From positions 248,001 to 312,000 of the forward strand of contig CAKSZX010000001.1 of assembly GCA_934526065.1 (NCBI GenBank): 64,000 nucleotides of DNA. The letters run 5' to 3'. This DNA comes from an uncultured Oscillospiraceae bacterium. Its GTDB lineage: Bacteria; Bacillota; Clostridia; Oscillospirales; Ruminococcaceae. The notes below the pieces were generated by a model. That model saw only the letters and a program-made list of their open reading frames with translations. It was not told the origin of the DNA and did no database searches. The first letter of the stretch is position 1; each line of letters starts with the position of its first letter. Shown here one piece after another: positions 17,981 through 26,323 of this stretch. The position numbers and the translations under genes are program-made.

Positions 17981-18091
17981 GTGATTTTAAAATCCGCTTT
18001 AACGGCAATACCTATTGCACTGACTTTCCCGATTTGTTCATTTGCTTTTGAGCCTGACGAGATTGATGACAATGTTGAACACCGACGGTGA
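17981..18091 (+). CDS. Possible 36-aa peptide with hydrophobic N terminus
   Basis: A GTG-initiated frame encodes a hydrophobic segment (LTAIPIALTFPICSFAF) followed by an acidic tail (EPDEIDDNVEHRR). It ends 14 nt before the next membrane-protein gene, so they could be cotranscribed. There is no convincing ribosome site, and the frame is short. It could also be a decayed signal peptide. The rest of the 345-nt gap (17761-18105) holds only the tRNA promoter and AT-rich sequence. Confidence 0.25.
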   Translation: MILKSALTAIPIALTFPICSFAFEPDEIDDNVEHRR

Positions 18092-18105
18092 AGAAAGGAT
18101 AGCCG

Positions 18106-18564
18106 ATGAAAAGTTTTGATGATTTCTTGCAATATGTTCGCTCAATAAAATCGGCTGTGGTTATCGACTGTATAGGCTCACTGTGCGTACTGTTGTTCAT
18201 TATGTTCATATATAAAACAAACACATATCGGCCTATGTTGCCTGGTATGTCCGTTGTAGGGGTGCAATTTGTATTTTCTGGTTATATGGTTGCATCTAAG
18301 TTGAAAGGCTTTTTAAAGGACTTTGAAAAGCAAGGAATAGTCCAATTCAACCGGGGCATAAGTAAGCTTATAAAATATTTTATTGTAAAAGCAGCATTGT
18401 TTATATCTTCACTTTTGGCATTTGGCGCAATAAAGATGGCGACATTAAATCCGCTTATAAATTTAATTGTTTTGGCAACTGCATATTTTATCTGTTTTGT
18501 GATGAGCCTGTTTGCAATACCTAAATTAAAAGCCTTTATAAAAGAAACAGAAGATTTTGCGTAA
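18106..18564 (+). CDS. Unknown integral membrane protein (152 aa)
   Basis: I do not recognise this family. The protein has four likely membrane segments, beginning about residues 19-36 (VIDCIGSLCVLLFIMFIY), 50-62, 92-108 and 115-135, separated by a basic cytoplasmic-type loop (SKLKGFLKDFEKQG). The ATG is preceded by AAAGGATAG. It may be cotranscribed with the small upstream frame. It ends at a strong terminator before the ylxM operon. Confidence 0.65.
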   Translation: MKSFDDFLQYVRSIKSAVVIDCIGSLCVLLFIMFIYKTNTYRPMLPGMSVVGVQFVFSGYMVASKLKGFLKDFEKQGIVQFNRGISKLIKYFIVKAALFISSLLAFGAIKMATLNPLINLIVLATAYFICFVMSLFAIPKLKAFIKETEDFA

Positions 18565-18593
18565 AATAACAAGATAAAAATATACATCAATGT

Positions 18594-18621
18594 GGGCAGG
18601 CTGTGTGCCTGCCGATTTTTT
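18594..18621 (+). terminator. Intrinsic terminator
   Basis: GGGCAGGC and GCCTGCC stem with TGTGT loop and a T run. Confidence 0.85.
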
Positions 18622-18645
18622 GCCTAAAATTCAAACAATTTCCCC

Positions 18646-18674
18646 TTGACTTTTTCCCTTTTATATAATATAAT
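18646..18674 (+). promoter_or_regulatory. Promoter of the ylxM-ffh operon
   Basis: TTGACT (18646-18651), 17-nt spacer, TATAAT (18669-18674). The leader carries a TGTAAAG/CTTTACA hairpin (18685-18706). Confidence 0.75.
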
Positions 18675-18721
18675 AGTCGAGCGTTGTAAAGCAATCAAAC
18701 TTTACAGAAAGGGGAAAATGA

Positions 18722-19087
18722 ATGTCCAAAAATCTTGATATGTCATATCTGCTTGATTTTTACGGCAATGTGCTTACGGAAAAACAGCGTGATATGATGC
18801 AACAGTATTTTAACATGGATTTGTCCCTTTCGGAGATAGCCGATAACTTCAACATCACAAGACAAGGGGTCAGAGATGCCGTTAAACGCGGCGAAACCGT
18901 ATTGACGGAGCTTGAAGAACAAATCGGTTTTGCCGGCAAATACCGTGAAATCATCGAAGATGCGGAAAAAATAAAGTCACTGGCACAGAACATTAACTTT
19001 TATAACTCATCTTATGCGGTGAATGGGGATGTGTCAAAGGCGGCTACCGCTATTATGGAGCTGTGCGACAATATTTCCAATTTGTAA
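18722..19087 (+). CDS. ylxM: YlxM-family helix-turn-helix protein, SRP-associated
   Basis: This 121-residue protein has the sigma-70 region 4-like helix-turn-helix of YlxM/p13: LTEKQRDMMQQYFNMDLSL, then SEIADNFNITRQGVRDAVKR. YlxM genes stand before ffh throughout Firmicutes, and YlxM has been reported to stimulate the SRP GTPase. AAAGGGG precedes the ATG. It is the first gene of the operon with ffh 12 nt downstream. Confidence 0.92.
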   Translation: MSKNLDMSYLLDFYGNVLTEKQRDMMQQYFNMDLSLSEIADNFNITRQGVRDAVKRGETVLTELEEQIGFAGKYREIIEDAEKIKSLAQNINFYNSSYAVNGDVSKAATAIMELCDNISNL

Positions 19088-19099
19088 GGAGCAGAATTT

Positions 19100-20425
19100 A
19101 TGGCATTTGAATCTTTAAGTCAAAAACTTACCACCGCTTTTAAAAAGCTGAGGGGAAAGGGCAAGCTTTCCGAAGAAGATATTAAGCTTGCAATGCGTGA
19201 AGTGCGCATTGCCCTTTTAGAGGCCGATGTAAACATTCTTGTTGCAAAGGACTTTGTTAAAACCGTCAGCGAAAGAGCTTTGGGTGCGGAGGTTATGGAC
19301 AGTCTTACTCCGGCACAGCAGGTTATAAAAATCGTAAACGAAGAACTTACGGCTTTGATGGGCAGCGAAAATTCAAGAATTAAGTTTGCAAATCACGGCC
19401 CTACGGTTATTATGATGTGCGGTTTGCAGGGTGCAGGTAAAACAACACACACGGCAAAACTTGCCAAGATGTATCTGAAACAAGGCCACAGACCCTTGGT
19501 TGCGGCTTTGGATATTTACCGTCCGGCTGCTATCGAGCAGTTGGAGGTTGTTGCCAAACAGGCCGGTGTTCCGGTTTTCCAAATGGGCAAGACAGACCCG
19601 GTAATAGTTGCTAAGAACGCATACAATCACGCCAAGGATTACGGCAATGATATTTTGATTTTGGATACCGCAGGCCGTCTGCATATAGACGAAGAGCTTA
19701 TGGCGGAACTTACAAACATCAAACAGGCCATTCCCGTAAACGAAACCCTTTTGGTTATCGACGCAATGGCAGGTCAGGATTCGGTAAATGTTGCAAAGCA
19801 GTTTAACGAAACTATTGGTCTTGACGGCGTTATAATCACAAAAACCGACGGTGATACAAGGGGCGGTGTTGCCCTCAGTGTTAAAGCCGTTACCGGTAAG
19901 CCTATAAAGTTTGTGGGCACAGGCGAAAAGCTTGACGATTTGGAAGCTTTTCACCCGGACAGAATGGCAAGCCGTATTTTGGGCATGGGCGATGTGCTTA
20001 CTCTCATTGAAAAAGCACAGGATGTGCGGGATCAAAAATCCGCAGAGGAAACCGCCAAAAAGATGATGCAAAACAAGTTCGATATGAACATGATGTTGGA
20101 TCAGCTGCGGCAGGTTAAAAAAATGGGCGGCATAGGAGCCATGGTTTCCATGTTGCCGGGAGGCGCCTCAATCGGCGAGGACGATGAGGAGAGAGCCGAA
20201 AAAGAATTTAAGCGTGTAGAGGCTATCATATTCTCGATGACTCGGAAAGAGAGGGAAAAGCCCTCGATTATCGATCCAAAGAGAAAGAGAAGAATAGCCC
20301 GGGGGTCCGGCACTACGGTGCAGGACGTAAACAGATTGCTCCGTCAATTTGAGCAGATGCAAAAAATGATGAAGCAGTTTACCAAAAATCCTAAGGCATT
20401 CGGCAGAATGTTAAGGGGCAGATAA
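19100..20425 (+). CDS. ffh: Signal recognition particle protein Ffh
   Basis: This 441-residue SRP54 homologue has the N domain (KLRGKGKLSEEDI), the G domain with P-loop GLQGAGKTT (residues 108-116), DTAGR, and TKTDGDTRGG, followed by the methionine-rich M domain (MMQNKFDMNMMLDQLRQV; QFEQMQKMMKQF) that binds signal peptides and SRP RNA. It targets nascent membrane and secreted proteins to FtsY and SecYEG. AAGGAG lies before the ATG. Cotranscribed with ylxM and rpsP. Confidence 0.97.
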   Translation: MAFESLSQKLTTAFKKLRGKGKLSEEDIKLAMREVRIALLEADVNILVAKDFVKTVSERALGAEVMDSLTPAQQVIKIVNEELTALMGSENSRIKFANHGPTVIMMCGLQGAGKTTHTAKLAKMYLKQGHRPLVAALDIYRPAAIEQLEVVAKQAGVPVFQMGKTDPVIVAKNAYNHAKDYGNDILILDTAGRLHIDEELMAELTNIKQAIPVNETLLVIDAMAGQDSVNVAKQFNETIGLDGVIITKTDGDTRGGVALSVKAVTGKPIKFVGTGEKLDDLEAFHPDRMASRILGMGDVLTLIEKAQDVRDQKSAEETAKKMMQNKFDMNMMLDQLRQVKKMGGIGAMVSMLPGGASIGEDDEERAEKEFKRVEAIIFSMTRKEREKPSIIDPKRKRRIARGSGTTVQDVNRLLRQFEQMQKMMKQFTKNPKAFGRMLRGR

Positions 20426-20517
20426 AATTTATTAAACTTATTAAACAAACAAATCTCGATTGTATATTAAGCGCAAGGCGCTTTAATATAGATAATTTAT
20501 TTATGGAGGTAAAAGAG

Positions 20518-20760
20518 ATGGCTGTTAAAATTAGACTTCGTCGTATGGGTGCAAAGAAAGCTCCTTTCTATCGTGTAGTAGTTGCTGATTCAAGATTCCC
20601 AAGAGACGGCAGATTTATTGAAGAAATCGGTACTTACGATCCTACAAAGGAACCTTCTGCTTTCACTATTGATGCAGAAAAGGCTAAAAAGTGGATTGCT
20701 ACAGGTGCACAACCGACAGATACAGTAAAGGCACTTTTGAAGAAAAACAATATCATCTGA
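20518..20760 (+). CDS. rpsP: 30S ribosomal protein S16
   Basis: This 80-residue protein opens MAVKIRLRRMGAKKAPFYR and contains VVADSRFPRDGRFIEEIGTYDP, the S16 signature. It is a primary assembly protein of the small subunit. GGAGGT precedes the ATG at 20518. A symmetrical stem (TTAAGCGC/GCGCTTTAA) in the 92-nt gap after ffh may mark a processing or attenuation site. Confidence 0.97.
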   Translation: MAVKIRLRRMGAKKAPFYRVVVADSRFPRDGRFIEEIGTYDPTKEPSAFTIDAEKAKKWIATGAQPTDTVKALLKKNNII

Positions 20761-20774
20761 TTTCGGAGGCTTGC

Positions 20775-21008
20775 ATGGAGCAATTATTGTTGAATATTGC
20801 GAGAGGTCTTGTTGAAGATAAAGATGCCGTTAAAGTTGTTGCCGATGAGAAAAACGAAGAGGGTGTAACAGTTTACCACCTTTCCGTAGGCGCCGACGAT
20901 ATGGGCAGAGTTATTGGCAAACAGGGCAGAATTGCAAAGGCTATCCGTACGGTTATGAGAGCCGCCGCGAATAGGGCAGGCGAAAAGGTAGCCGTTGAAA
21001 TAGACTAA
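20775..21008 (+). CDS. khpA: KH-domain RNA-binding protein KhpA (YlqC)
   Basis: This 77-residue protein is a single KH domain with the loop GRVIGKQGRIAKAI (GxxG = GKQG). KhpA works with KhpB in RNA binding and has been linked to division and cell size control. It sits between rpsP and rimM as in most Firmicutes. GGAGG precedes the ATG at 20775; the longer frame starts inside rpsP. Confidence 0.93.
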   Translation: MEQLLLNIARGLVEDKDAVKVVADEKNEEGVTVYHLSVGADDMGRVIGKQGRIAKAIRTVMRAAANRAGEKVAVEID

Positions 21009-21020
21009 GTTTTAAGGTGT

Positions 21021-21099
21021 TGCCGTATGTTCACAGATATATTTGTGGATTGTACGGCATTGCCGTAATAATCCGGGTGCTTTCAGGCGAGGGCGCCCG
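21021..21099 (+). promoter_or_regulatory. Structured region between khpA and rimM
   Basis: Two hairpins are visible: TGCCGTA (21021) with TACGGCA (21053), containing an inner CACA/TGTG stem, and CGGGTGC (21074) with GCGCCCG (21093). A second TGCCGTA at 21061 could compete for the same partner. No T tract follows, so it is not a plain terminator. Function unknown. Confidence 0.4.
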
Positions 21100-21131
21100 T
21101 ATTTGATATTGTGATTAACTGAGGTACTGCT

Positions 21132-21647
21132 ATGACATATATCGAAACCGGCGAGGTTATTTCCGTACACGGCTTGCGTGGCGAGGTAAAAGTTTATCCC
21201 TGGGCGGATTCACCGGACTTTTTGGAAGAGTTTGACACCTTCTACATTCAAAAAAACAAAATGCATTATCGGCGGTATATTGCCGAAAATGTCAGAGCCG
21301 ATAAAAATGTTGTCATAATAAAATTCCGGGGAATTGACAATGTGGAAACCGCCAGAAATTTGGTGGGCAAGGTTTTGTATCTTGATAAAGACGAGATTGA
21401 ACTGCCGGAGGGCTACCACTTTGTTGTAGACTTAATCGGCTGTAAGATCATAAACGATGATACCAACCAGGAAATCGGCACAGTGAAAGATGTTAAAAAT
21501 CTTGGGGCCAGCGACATATATTATATTGACGGCAATGACGGCAAAGAATATCTGTTTCCGGCTGTGGACGAGTTTATTGTAAGCACCGACACCGATAACA
21601 AAATTATTCGTGTAAAAGTCATAGAGGGTATGTTCAGTGAGAATTAA
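21132..21647 (+). CDS. rimM: Ribosome maturation factor RimM
   Basis: This 171-residue protein has the RimM N-terminal barrel (IETGEVISVHGLRGEVKVYPW) and the PRC-barrel C-terminal half (VVDLIGCKIINDDT, EYLFPAVDEFI). It helps mature the 30S head and 16S rRNA. GAGGTACTGCT precedes the ATG. Its end overlaps the trmD start by 11 nt. Confidence 0.95.
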   Translation: MTYIETGEVISVHGLRGEVKVYPWADSPDFLEEFDTFYIQKNKMHYRRYIAENVRADKNVVIIKFRGIDNVETARNLVGKVLYLDKDEIELPEGYHFVVDLIGCKIINDDTNQEIGTVKDVKNLGASDIYYIDGNDGKEYLFPAVDEFIVSTDTDNKIIRVKVIEGMFSEN

Positions 21648-22347
21648 CATTGCAACTCTTTTTCCGGAAATGTGTGACGCCGTTATCAATACAAGTATAA
21701 TCGGCAGAGCAAAAAATGCAGGAAAAGTTGATATAAGGACATTTAATATAAGGGATTACACCCTGGATAAACACAGAAATGTTGACGATACTCCATATGG
21801 GGGCGGTCACGGTATGGTAATGCAAACGCAGCCTGTTTATGACTGCTGTAAAGCTATCGACGCCGACAGCGACGAACCTGCCTTTATAGTGTTTACAACT
21901 GCCGCCGGTAAGGTTTTTGACCAGCAGACGGCAATAGAACTTTCAAAAAAGAAAAATCTCACTATCGTGTGCGGCCACTATGAGGGCATTGACGAAAGGG
22001 TTATAGAAGAACTTGCGGACATGGAAATTTCCATAGGGGACTATGTTCTCACCGGCGGCGAATTGCCGGCACTTGTTATAACCGACGCCGTGTGCCGTAT
22101 GTTGCCGGGGGTTTTAAAAAGCGAAGAGGGCTTTACCGACGAAAGCCATTTTAACGGCCTTTTGGAACACGCCCAGTACACTCGCCCTTACGAATGGCAC
22201 GGTATGTGCGTGCCGGATGTGCTTTTATCCGGCCACGAGAAAAATATCAGGGAATACCGCCGAAAGGACTCACTTGAAAGAACTTCGGCAAAACGCCCGG
22301 ATTTATATAAAAAATTTGTTGAAAACAACAAAGAAGTTGAAAAGTAA
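21637..22347 (+). CDS. trmD: tRNA (guanine-N1)-methyltransferase TrmD
   Basis: This 236-residue protein methylates G37 of tRNA. The knotted SPOUT fold motifs are present: DDTPYGGGHGMVMQ, ICGHYEGIDERV-like VCGHYEGIDERV, and EISIGDYVLTGGELPA. It starts with GTG at 21637 inside rimM, behind AGAGGGTA, so it is coupled. In most Firmicutes rplS follows; here HPr does, under its own promoter. Confidence 0.96.
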   Translation: MRINIATLFPEMCDAVINTSIIGRAKNAGKVDIRTFNIRDYTLDKHRNVDDTPYGGGHGMVMQTQPVYDCCKAIDADSDEPAFIVFTTAAGKVFDQQTAIELSKKKNLTIVCGHYEGIDERVIEELADMEISIGDYVLTGGELPALVITDAVCRMLPGVLKSEEGFTDESHFNGLLEHAQYTRPYEWHGMCVPDVLLSGHEKNIREYRRKDSLERTSAKRPDLYKKFVENNKEVEK

Positions 22348-22422
22348 TCGGCAAATTGAACAAAATTTTTCAAATATTGCCTGTAAAATGATGTTAATTA
22401 CAGATAAATTGTATTTAATTTG

Positions 22423-22451
22423 TTGACTAATTACTCATATTGTTATAGAAT
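22423..22451 (+). promoter_or_regulatory. Promoter of the HPr gene
   Basis: TTGACT (22423-22428), 17-nt spacer, TAGAAT (22446-22451). The leader has a short GATG/CATC hairpin before GAGGAG. Confidence 0.65.
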
Positions 22452-22522
22452 AAGCTAAACAAAATAAATATATGAGTGATGTCATTACGGCATCAATAAT
22501 TTGTTTATGAGGAGAATATATA

Positions 22523-22786
22523 ATGTTTTATAAAGATGTTACAGTAGAAAATCAGGTAGGTTTGCATGCTCGTCCGGCAACTTTCTTTATTCAGAAAGCC
22601 AACGAATTTAAGTCATCAATTTGGGTAGAGAAAGAAGAGAGAAGAGTTAACGCAAAGAGCTTGTTGGGTGTTCTTTCACTTGGTATTGTAGGCGGTACAA
22701 CAATTAAGATTATCGCTGACGGTCAGGATGAAGAAGCAGCTGTTGAAGCTCTTGTAAAGCTGGTTAACTCAGGCTTTGCCGACTGA
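22523..22786 (+). CDS. ptsH: HPr-family phosphocarrier protein
   Basis: This 87-residue protein has the phospho-accepting histidine in VGLHARPA (H15) and a serine in the KSLLGVLSLG segment matching the regulatory Ser46 site of Gram-positive HPr. It relays phosphate from enzyme I to PTS permeases and can serve catabolite repression when serine-phosphorylated. H15 rules out the Crh subtype, which has Gln. It has its own promoter and terminator; no enzyme I gene is nearby. Confidence 0.93.
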   Translation: MFYKDVTVENQVGLHARPATFFIQKANEFKSSIWVEKEERRVNAKSLLGVLSLGIVGGTTIKIIADGQDEEAAVEALVKLVNSGFAD

Positions 22787-22801
22787 TATAAATATATCGC
22801 A

Positions 22802-22839
22802 AACCGCCCGTTAAGTTTAAATTGGGCGGTATTTTTTTG
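22802..22839 (+). terminator. Intrinsic terminator after HPr gene
   Basis: ACCGCCC and GGGCGGT stem followed by seven T residues, just before uvrC. Confidence 0.85.
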
Positions 22840-22852
22840 TCCGGGGGAATAA

Positions 22853-24682
22853 ATGACAAAACAGGAACTTTACGAAAAAGCTCAAACCCTGCCGCTGTTG
22901 CCGGGGGTATATATAATCCGTGACAAGGATGATACGATTATATACATCGGCAAGGCCAAACGACTTAAAATAAGGGTAAGCCAATATTTTAAAGAGGGAA
23001 ATGTTCACCTGCCGAAGGTGCGGAAAATGGTGGAACACGCATTTTCTTTTGATGTTATTGTTACAAACAGCGAGGTTGAAGCCCTCACTTTGGAGTGCAG
23101 CCAAATAAAACAGCACTCTCCTAAGTACAATATTTTGTTAAAAGACGATAAGGGTTTCAGCTTTATAAAAATATCAAAGGAAGATTATCCCAGAATTACC
23201 GCCGAACTGCAAGCAACCGATGACGAGGCCAAGTATTTGGGCCCCTATATGTCCAGCTTTGCGGTAAGGGAAATTGTGGAAACCGCACAGGATATTTTTA
23301 AATTGCCTACCTGCAACAGAAAGTTTCCCCAAGATTTCGGCAAAGAGCGACCCTGCCTTAACTTTCATATAAAAAAATGTATGGGTCTTTGCACCGGCAG
23401 AATAAGCAAGGAAGATTACAACGAAATTATCGACAATGCCATTCGCTTTATAAAACAGGATACCGATAAAATAATCGACATATTGCAAAAAAATATGGAG
23501 GAGGCCGCAGAAAATCTCAATTTTGAAAAAGCGGCTCTTCTCCGTGATCAAATAGCAGCAATAAGAAAATTAAATGCAGGGCAAAATGTTATAAACGAAA
23601 ATTTACAAAGTCATGACTTTATAGCCGTTGCCGGGGCCGGCAAAAACTGCTGTGTAAGCGTTTTGCGCTTTCGCAAGGGCAAGTTGATGGACAAAAAAGA
23701 GCATGTGTTTTTCGGGGAGGAAAACGCCGGTGATGTAAGAGATGAATTTCTTGTTCAATTTTATTCTACCGAAACTCCCCCGAGAAATATAATGCTTGAC
23801 GAAATGCCCGATGACGGTGATATTGTCACTTATATTCAAGGCAAAAGCAAAAATAAGGTAAATGTCATGTCGGTGCAGCGTGGCGATAATATGAAGATAA
23901 TAAAAATGGCTTACACCAACGCCGTTGAACGCCTTGCAAGAGACACAGGCAGGCTTGACAGGAATGTTCGTTTTTTGGACGAGCTTGCCAATATATTGGG
24001 CCTTAAACAGGCGCCGAAAACCATTGAGAGTTACGATATTTCAAACTGGGGCGACGGCACAAGCGTTGCCGGCATGATTGTCTTTGAGGACGGCAAACCG
24101 AAAAAAAGCGGTTACAGAACTTTTAAGATGAAAACCGTGGCAGGCACCGACGACTATGCCTCTATGGCAGAAACCTTGTCACGCCGTGTTGCGGAGTTTG
24201 AAAAAGGGGCAGCCGGGCAGTTTGGCATAAAACCCGATGTAATATTCCTGGACGGCGGCAAAGGCCAATTATCGGCTGTTCTCCGTGTCTTACAGGGTAC
24301 GGCTTTTGAGGACGTGCCGGTGTTCGGTATGGTTAAGGACTCAAAACACCGCACAAGGGCGATGGTAAGCCCACAGGGGGAAATTGCAATCGCCATGCAC
24401 AAAGGCATATTCAAATTCGTAACGGAAATACAGGATGAAGTCCACCGTTTTTCAATAGAATACCAGCGTAAAATCCGGAAGACAAAATCCTATGCGGTAA
24501 CTCTTACCAAAATACCCGGTATCGGCCCTAAAAAGGCTGAAAAACTTATGCGAGAGTTTAAAACCGTTGCAAATGTAAGAGAGGCGGAAATGAGCAAATT
24601 GGCGGATATTGACGGCATTAGCTATGCCGACGCCAGAAACATATATTTCTATTTTCACAATGAGGGAGAAGAACAAAATTGA
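22853..24682 (+). CDS. uvrC: Excinuclease ABC subunit C
   Basis: This 609-residue nuclease makes both incisions in nucleotide excision repair. It has the GIY-YIG domain (PGVYIIRDKDDTIIYIGKAK), the Cys cluster CNRKFPQDFGKERPCLNFHIKKCMGLC read across about residues 150-178 (broken here for length: C at the start, P-C-L, and K-C-M-G-L-C), the UVR helix region, the RNase H-like domain (ESYDISNWGDGTSVAGMIVF) and C-terminal HhH motifs (IPGIGPKKAEKLM). It starts an operon with rsmD and coaD; its stop overlaps the rsmD start. Confidence 0.96.
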   Translation: MTKQELYEKAQTLPLLPGVYIIRDKDDTIIYIGKAKRLKIRVSQYFKEGNVHLPKVRKMVEHAFSFDVIVTNSEVEALTLECSQIKQHSPKYNILLKDDKGFSFIKISKEDYPRITAELQATDDEAKYLGPYMSSFAVREIVETAQDIFKLPTCNRKFPQDFGKERPCLNFHIKKCMGLCTGRISKEDYNEIIDNAIRFIKQDTDKIIDILQKNMEEAAENLNFEKAALLRDQIAAIRKLNAGQNVINENLQSHDFIAVAGAGKNCCVSVLRFRKGKLMDKKEHVFFGEENAGDVRDEFLVQFYSTETPPRNIMLDEMPDDGDIVTYIQGKSKNKVNVMSVQRGDNMKIIKMAYTNAVERLARDTGRLDRNVRFLDELANILGLKQAPKTIESYDISNWGDGTSVAGMIVFEDGKPKKSGYRTFKMKTVAGTDDYASMAETLSRRVAEFEKGAAGQFGIKPDVIFLDGGKGQLSAVLRVLQGTAFEDVPVFGMVKDSKHRTRAMVSPQGEIAIAMHKGIFKFVTEIQDEVHRFSIEYQRKIRKTKSYAVTLTKIPGIGPKKAEKLMREFKTVANVREAEMSKLADIDGISYADARNIYFYFHNEGEEQN

Positions 24683-25221
24683 AAGTTATAAGCGGTATTG
24701 CCCACGGCAAAAATATAGAAACCCTTGAAGGCTTGGAAACACGCCCTACAATAGCAAGGGTAAAAGAGGGAATATTTTCCTCTGTTCAATTTCAAATTCC
24801 CGGTGCAAAGGTTCTGGATTTGTTCGCCGGCAGCGGCCAAATGGGTATAGAATGTCTTTCCAGGGGGGCGAGTTCCTGTGTCTTTGTTGACAGCAGTAAA
24901 GAGGCTGTCAATGTGGTTACACGCAATGTAAAAAACTGCGGTCTCACGGCAGGCGCAAAAATTGTAAATACCCGTTCGCAGAGTTATATCAATTCCACGG
25001 CTGAAAACTTCGACATTGTATTTCTTGATCCCCCATACAATATGGGAATTTTGGATGAAATTATGAAAAAAGTATATGAAATTGTCAATCCCGGTGGTAT
25101 AATAATCGCTGAAAGCGAACTTGGTTGGAATTTAAAGGAAGAAATTAACGGTCTTATCGAAATAAAGAGGTTTAAGTACGGTAAGGTTGCTGTGACCAAG
25201 TTCCAAAAGGAGATTGATTGA
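24679..25221 (+). CDS. rsmD: 16S rRNA (guanine966-N2)-methyltransferase RsmD
   Basis: This 180-residue methyltransferase has RPTIARVKEGIFSSV, the SAM-binding motif VLDLFAGSGQMGIECLSRGA and the catalytic FLDPPYN. It modifies G966 of 16S rRNA. It starts at TTG (24679), overlapping the uvrC stop as TTGA, with GAGGGAGAAG upstream. Its stop overlaps the coaD start by one base. Confidence 0.94.
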   Translation: MKVISGIAHGKNIETLEGLETRPTIARVKEGIFSSVQFQIPGAKVLDLFAGSGQMGIECLSRGASSCVFVDSSKEAVNVVTRNVKNCGLTAGAKIVNTRSQSYINSTAENFDIVFLDPPYNMGILDEIMKKVYEIVNPGGIIIAESELGWNLKEEINGLIEIKRFKYGKVAVTKFQKEID

Positions 25222-25706
25222 TGAATATCGCTATCTGTCCGGGCAGCTTTGACCCGGTTACACTGGGACACATAGATATTTTAGAGAGGTCCTCAAAACT
25301 GTTTGACAAGGTAATTGCCGTAGTAATGGTAAACCCCACTAAAAACCCCACTTTCTCCACCGAGGAGAGAGTAGCTCTTTTAAAAAAGGTCACAAAGCAT
25401 ATTCCCAATGTGGAAATTGAAAGTTATTACGGCCTCGTTGCCGATTACGCAAGAGAAAAGGGTGCAAAAACCCTTATAAAGGGTTTGCGTGCGGTGTCCG
25501 ACTTTGAATATGAGTTCCAGCAGGCATTGGCAAATAAAAAACTTAACTCCCAGCTTGAAACCATGTTTATGGTGACAAATCAGGATTATATGTATCTTTC
25601 TTCAACAGTAGTAAGGCAAATTGCCAGTTTCGGCGGAGATATATCTCAGTTTGTTCCGGAGCGGATAAAAGACGAAATTGAGGATAGAATATTACCAAAA
25701 AAATGA
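25221..25706 (+). CDS. coaD: Phosphopantetheine adenylyltransferase CoaD
   Basis: This 161-residue enzyme makes dephospho-CoA. The nucleotidyltransferase motif TLGH is at residues 14-17, with KGLRAVSDFEYEFQQA and the C-terminal YMYLSSTVVRQIA that contact ATP and CoA. The rsmD-coaD pairing is standard in Firmicutes. ATG at 25221 is preferred over the TTG codon at 25218. Confidence 0.97.
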   Translation: MNIAICPGSFDPVTLGHIDILERSSKLFDKVIAVVMVNPTKNPTFSTEERVALLKKVTKHIPNVEIESYYGLVADYAREKGAKTLIKGLRAVSDFEYEFQQALANKKLNSQLETMFMVTNQDYMYLSSTVVRQIASFGGDISQFVPERIKDEIEDRILPKK

Positions 25707-25720
25707 AAGGAAAATAAGAT

Positions 25721-26170
25721 ATGGCAGTTACAATAGAAAGCATGCTTGAAAGCCTTGAAGAAGTTTTGGAAGAAGGCGTAAGCGTGCCTCTCAGCGGCGG
25801 CAAGAGAATGGTTGATGTGGACGCCGCAAGGGATATAATAGACGATATAAGATTGAGTATGCCAAGCGAAATCGCCCAGGCAAAGGCCATTGTGCGGGAC
25901 AGAGCACGGATTATAGCCAAGGCCAAAAGAGAGGCCGATGAGATGATTAAAACCGCCGAACAGCGTGCCAGAAGCCTTGTGGCAAGGGAGGAAATTGTTC
26001 GCCGGGCAGAGAACAGGGCAAAAATCATAAACAGTGAGGCAACGCAAAAAGCCGTGCGGATGAGAACCACTGTTACAAAATATTGTGACGGCATGCTTGC
26101 TCAAACACAGGACTTGATGCAGAAAAATTTCAACGAGATGAAAATTTTAAGAGATAATCTTAAAAAATAA
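25721..26170 (+). CDS. Coiled-coil protein of unknown role (ATP synthase b-like annotation group)
   Basis: This 149-residue, highly helical protein is rich in Ala, Arg, Lys and Glu (RDRARIIAKAKREADEMIKTA, within about residues 61-80) with heptad-like spacing throughout its middle, and no membrane segment. Similar proteins are often labelled as ATPase subunit-like and follow coaD in Clostridia; a DivIVA-like division or scaffolding role has been suggested for the wider group but is unproven. AAAGGAAAA precedes the ATG and it is 14 nt after coaD, so it is probably the last gene of that operon. Confidence 0.65.
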   Translation: MAVTIESMLESLEEVLEEGVSVPLSGGKRMVDVDAARDIIDDIRLSMPSEIAQAKAIVRDRARIIAKAKREADEMIKTAEQRARSLVAREEIVRRAENRAKIINSEATQKAVRMRTTVTKYCDGMLAQTQDLMQKNFNEMKILRDNLKK

Positions 26171-26220
26171 TCACACACTTTTTAAAATTTGCGTAGAATA
26201 TACCACAGGAGGCGATTGTG

Positions 26221-26289
26221 TTGAAGGTGGTATTGGTTAAAAGTCCGAAATTTTTGCGTGGTATTTTAAAATTGGTATTTAAAATCTAA
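26221..26289 (+). CDS. spoVM: Stage V sporulation protein SpoVM (22 aa)
   Basis: This tiny gene encodes MKVVLVKSPKFLRG followed by ILKLVFKI. It aligns without gaps to B. subtilis SpoVM (MKFYTIKLPKFLGG...), keeping K2, K7, P9, K10, F11, L12, G14 and I15. P9 is the residue known to be needed for sensing the curved forespore membrane. SpoVM is an amphipathic helix that anchors SpoIVA on the outer forespore membrane. AGGAGG lies at 26207-26212. A TTG start at 26221 gives the family register; GTG at 26218 would add one residue. A terminator follows, then the SipL and SpoIVA genes. Confidence 0.88.
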   Translation: MKVVLVKSPKFLRGILKLVFKI

Positions 26290-26295
26290 AATGTC

Positions 26296-26323
26296 AAAAC
26301 AGCGCCTTGTGGCGCTGTTTTTA
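26296..26323 (+). terminator. Intrinsic terminator after spoVM
   Basis: AAAACAGCGCC and GGCGCTGTTTT stem with TTGT loop and trailing T residues. Confidence 0.85.
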
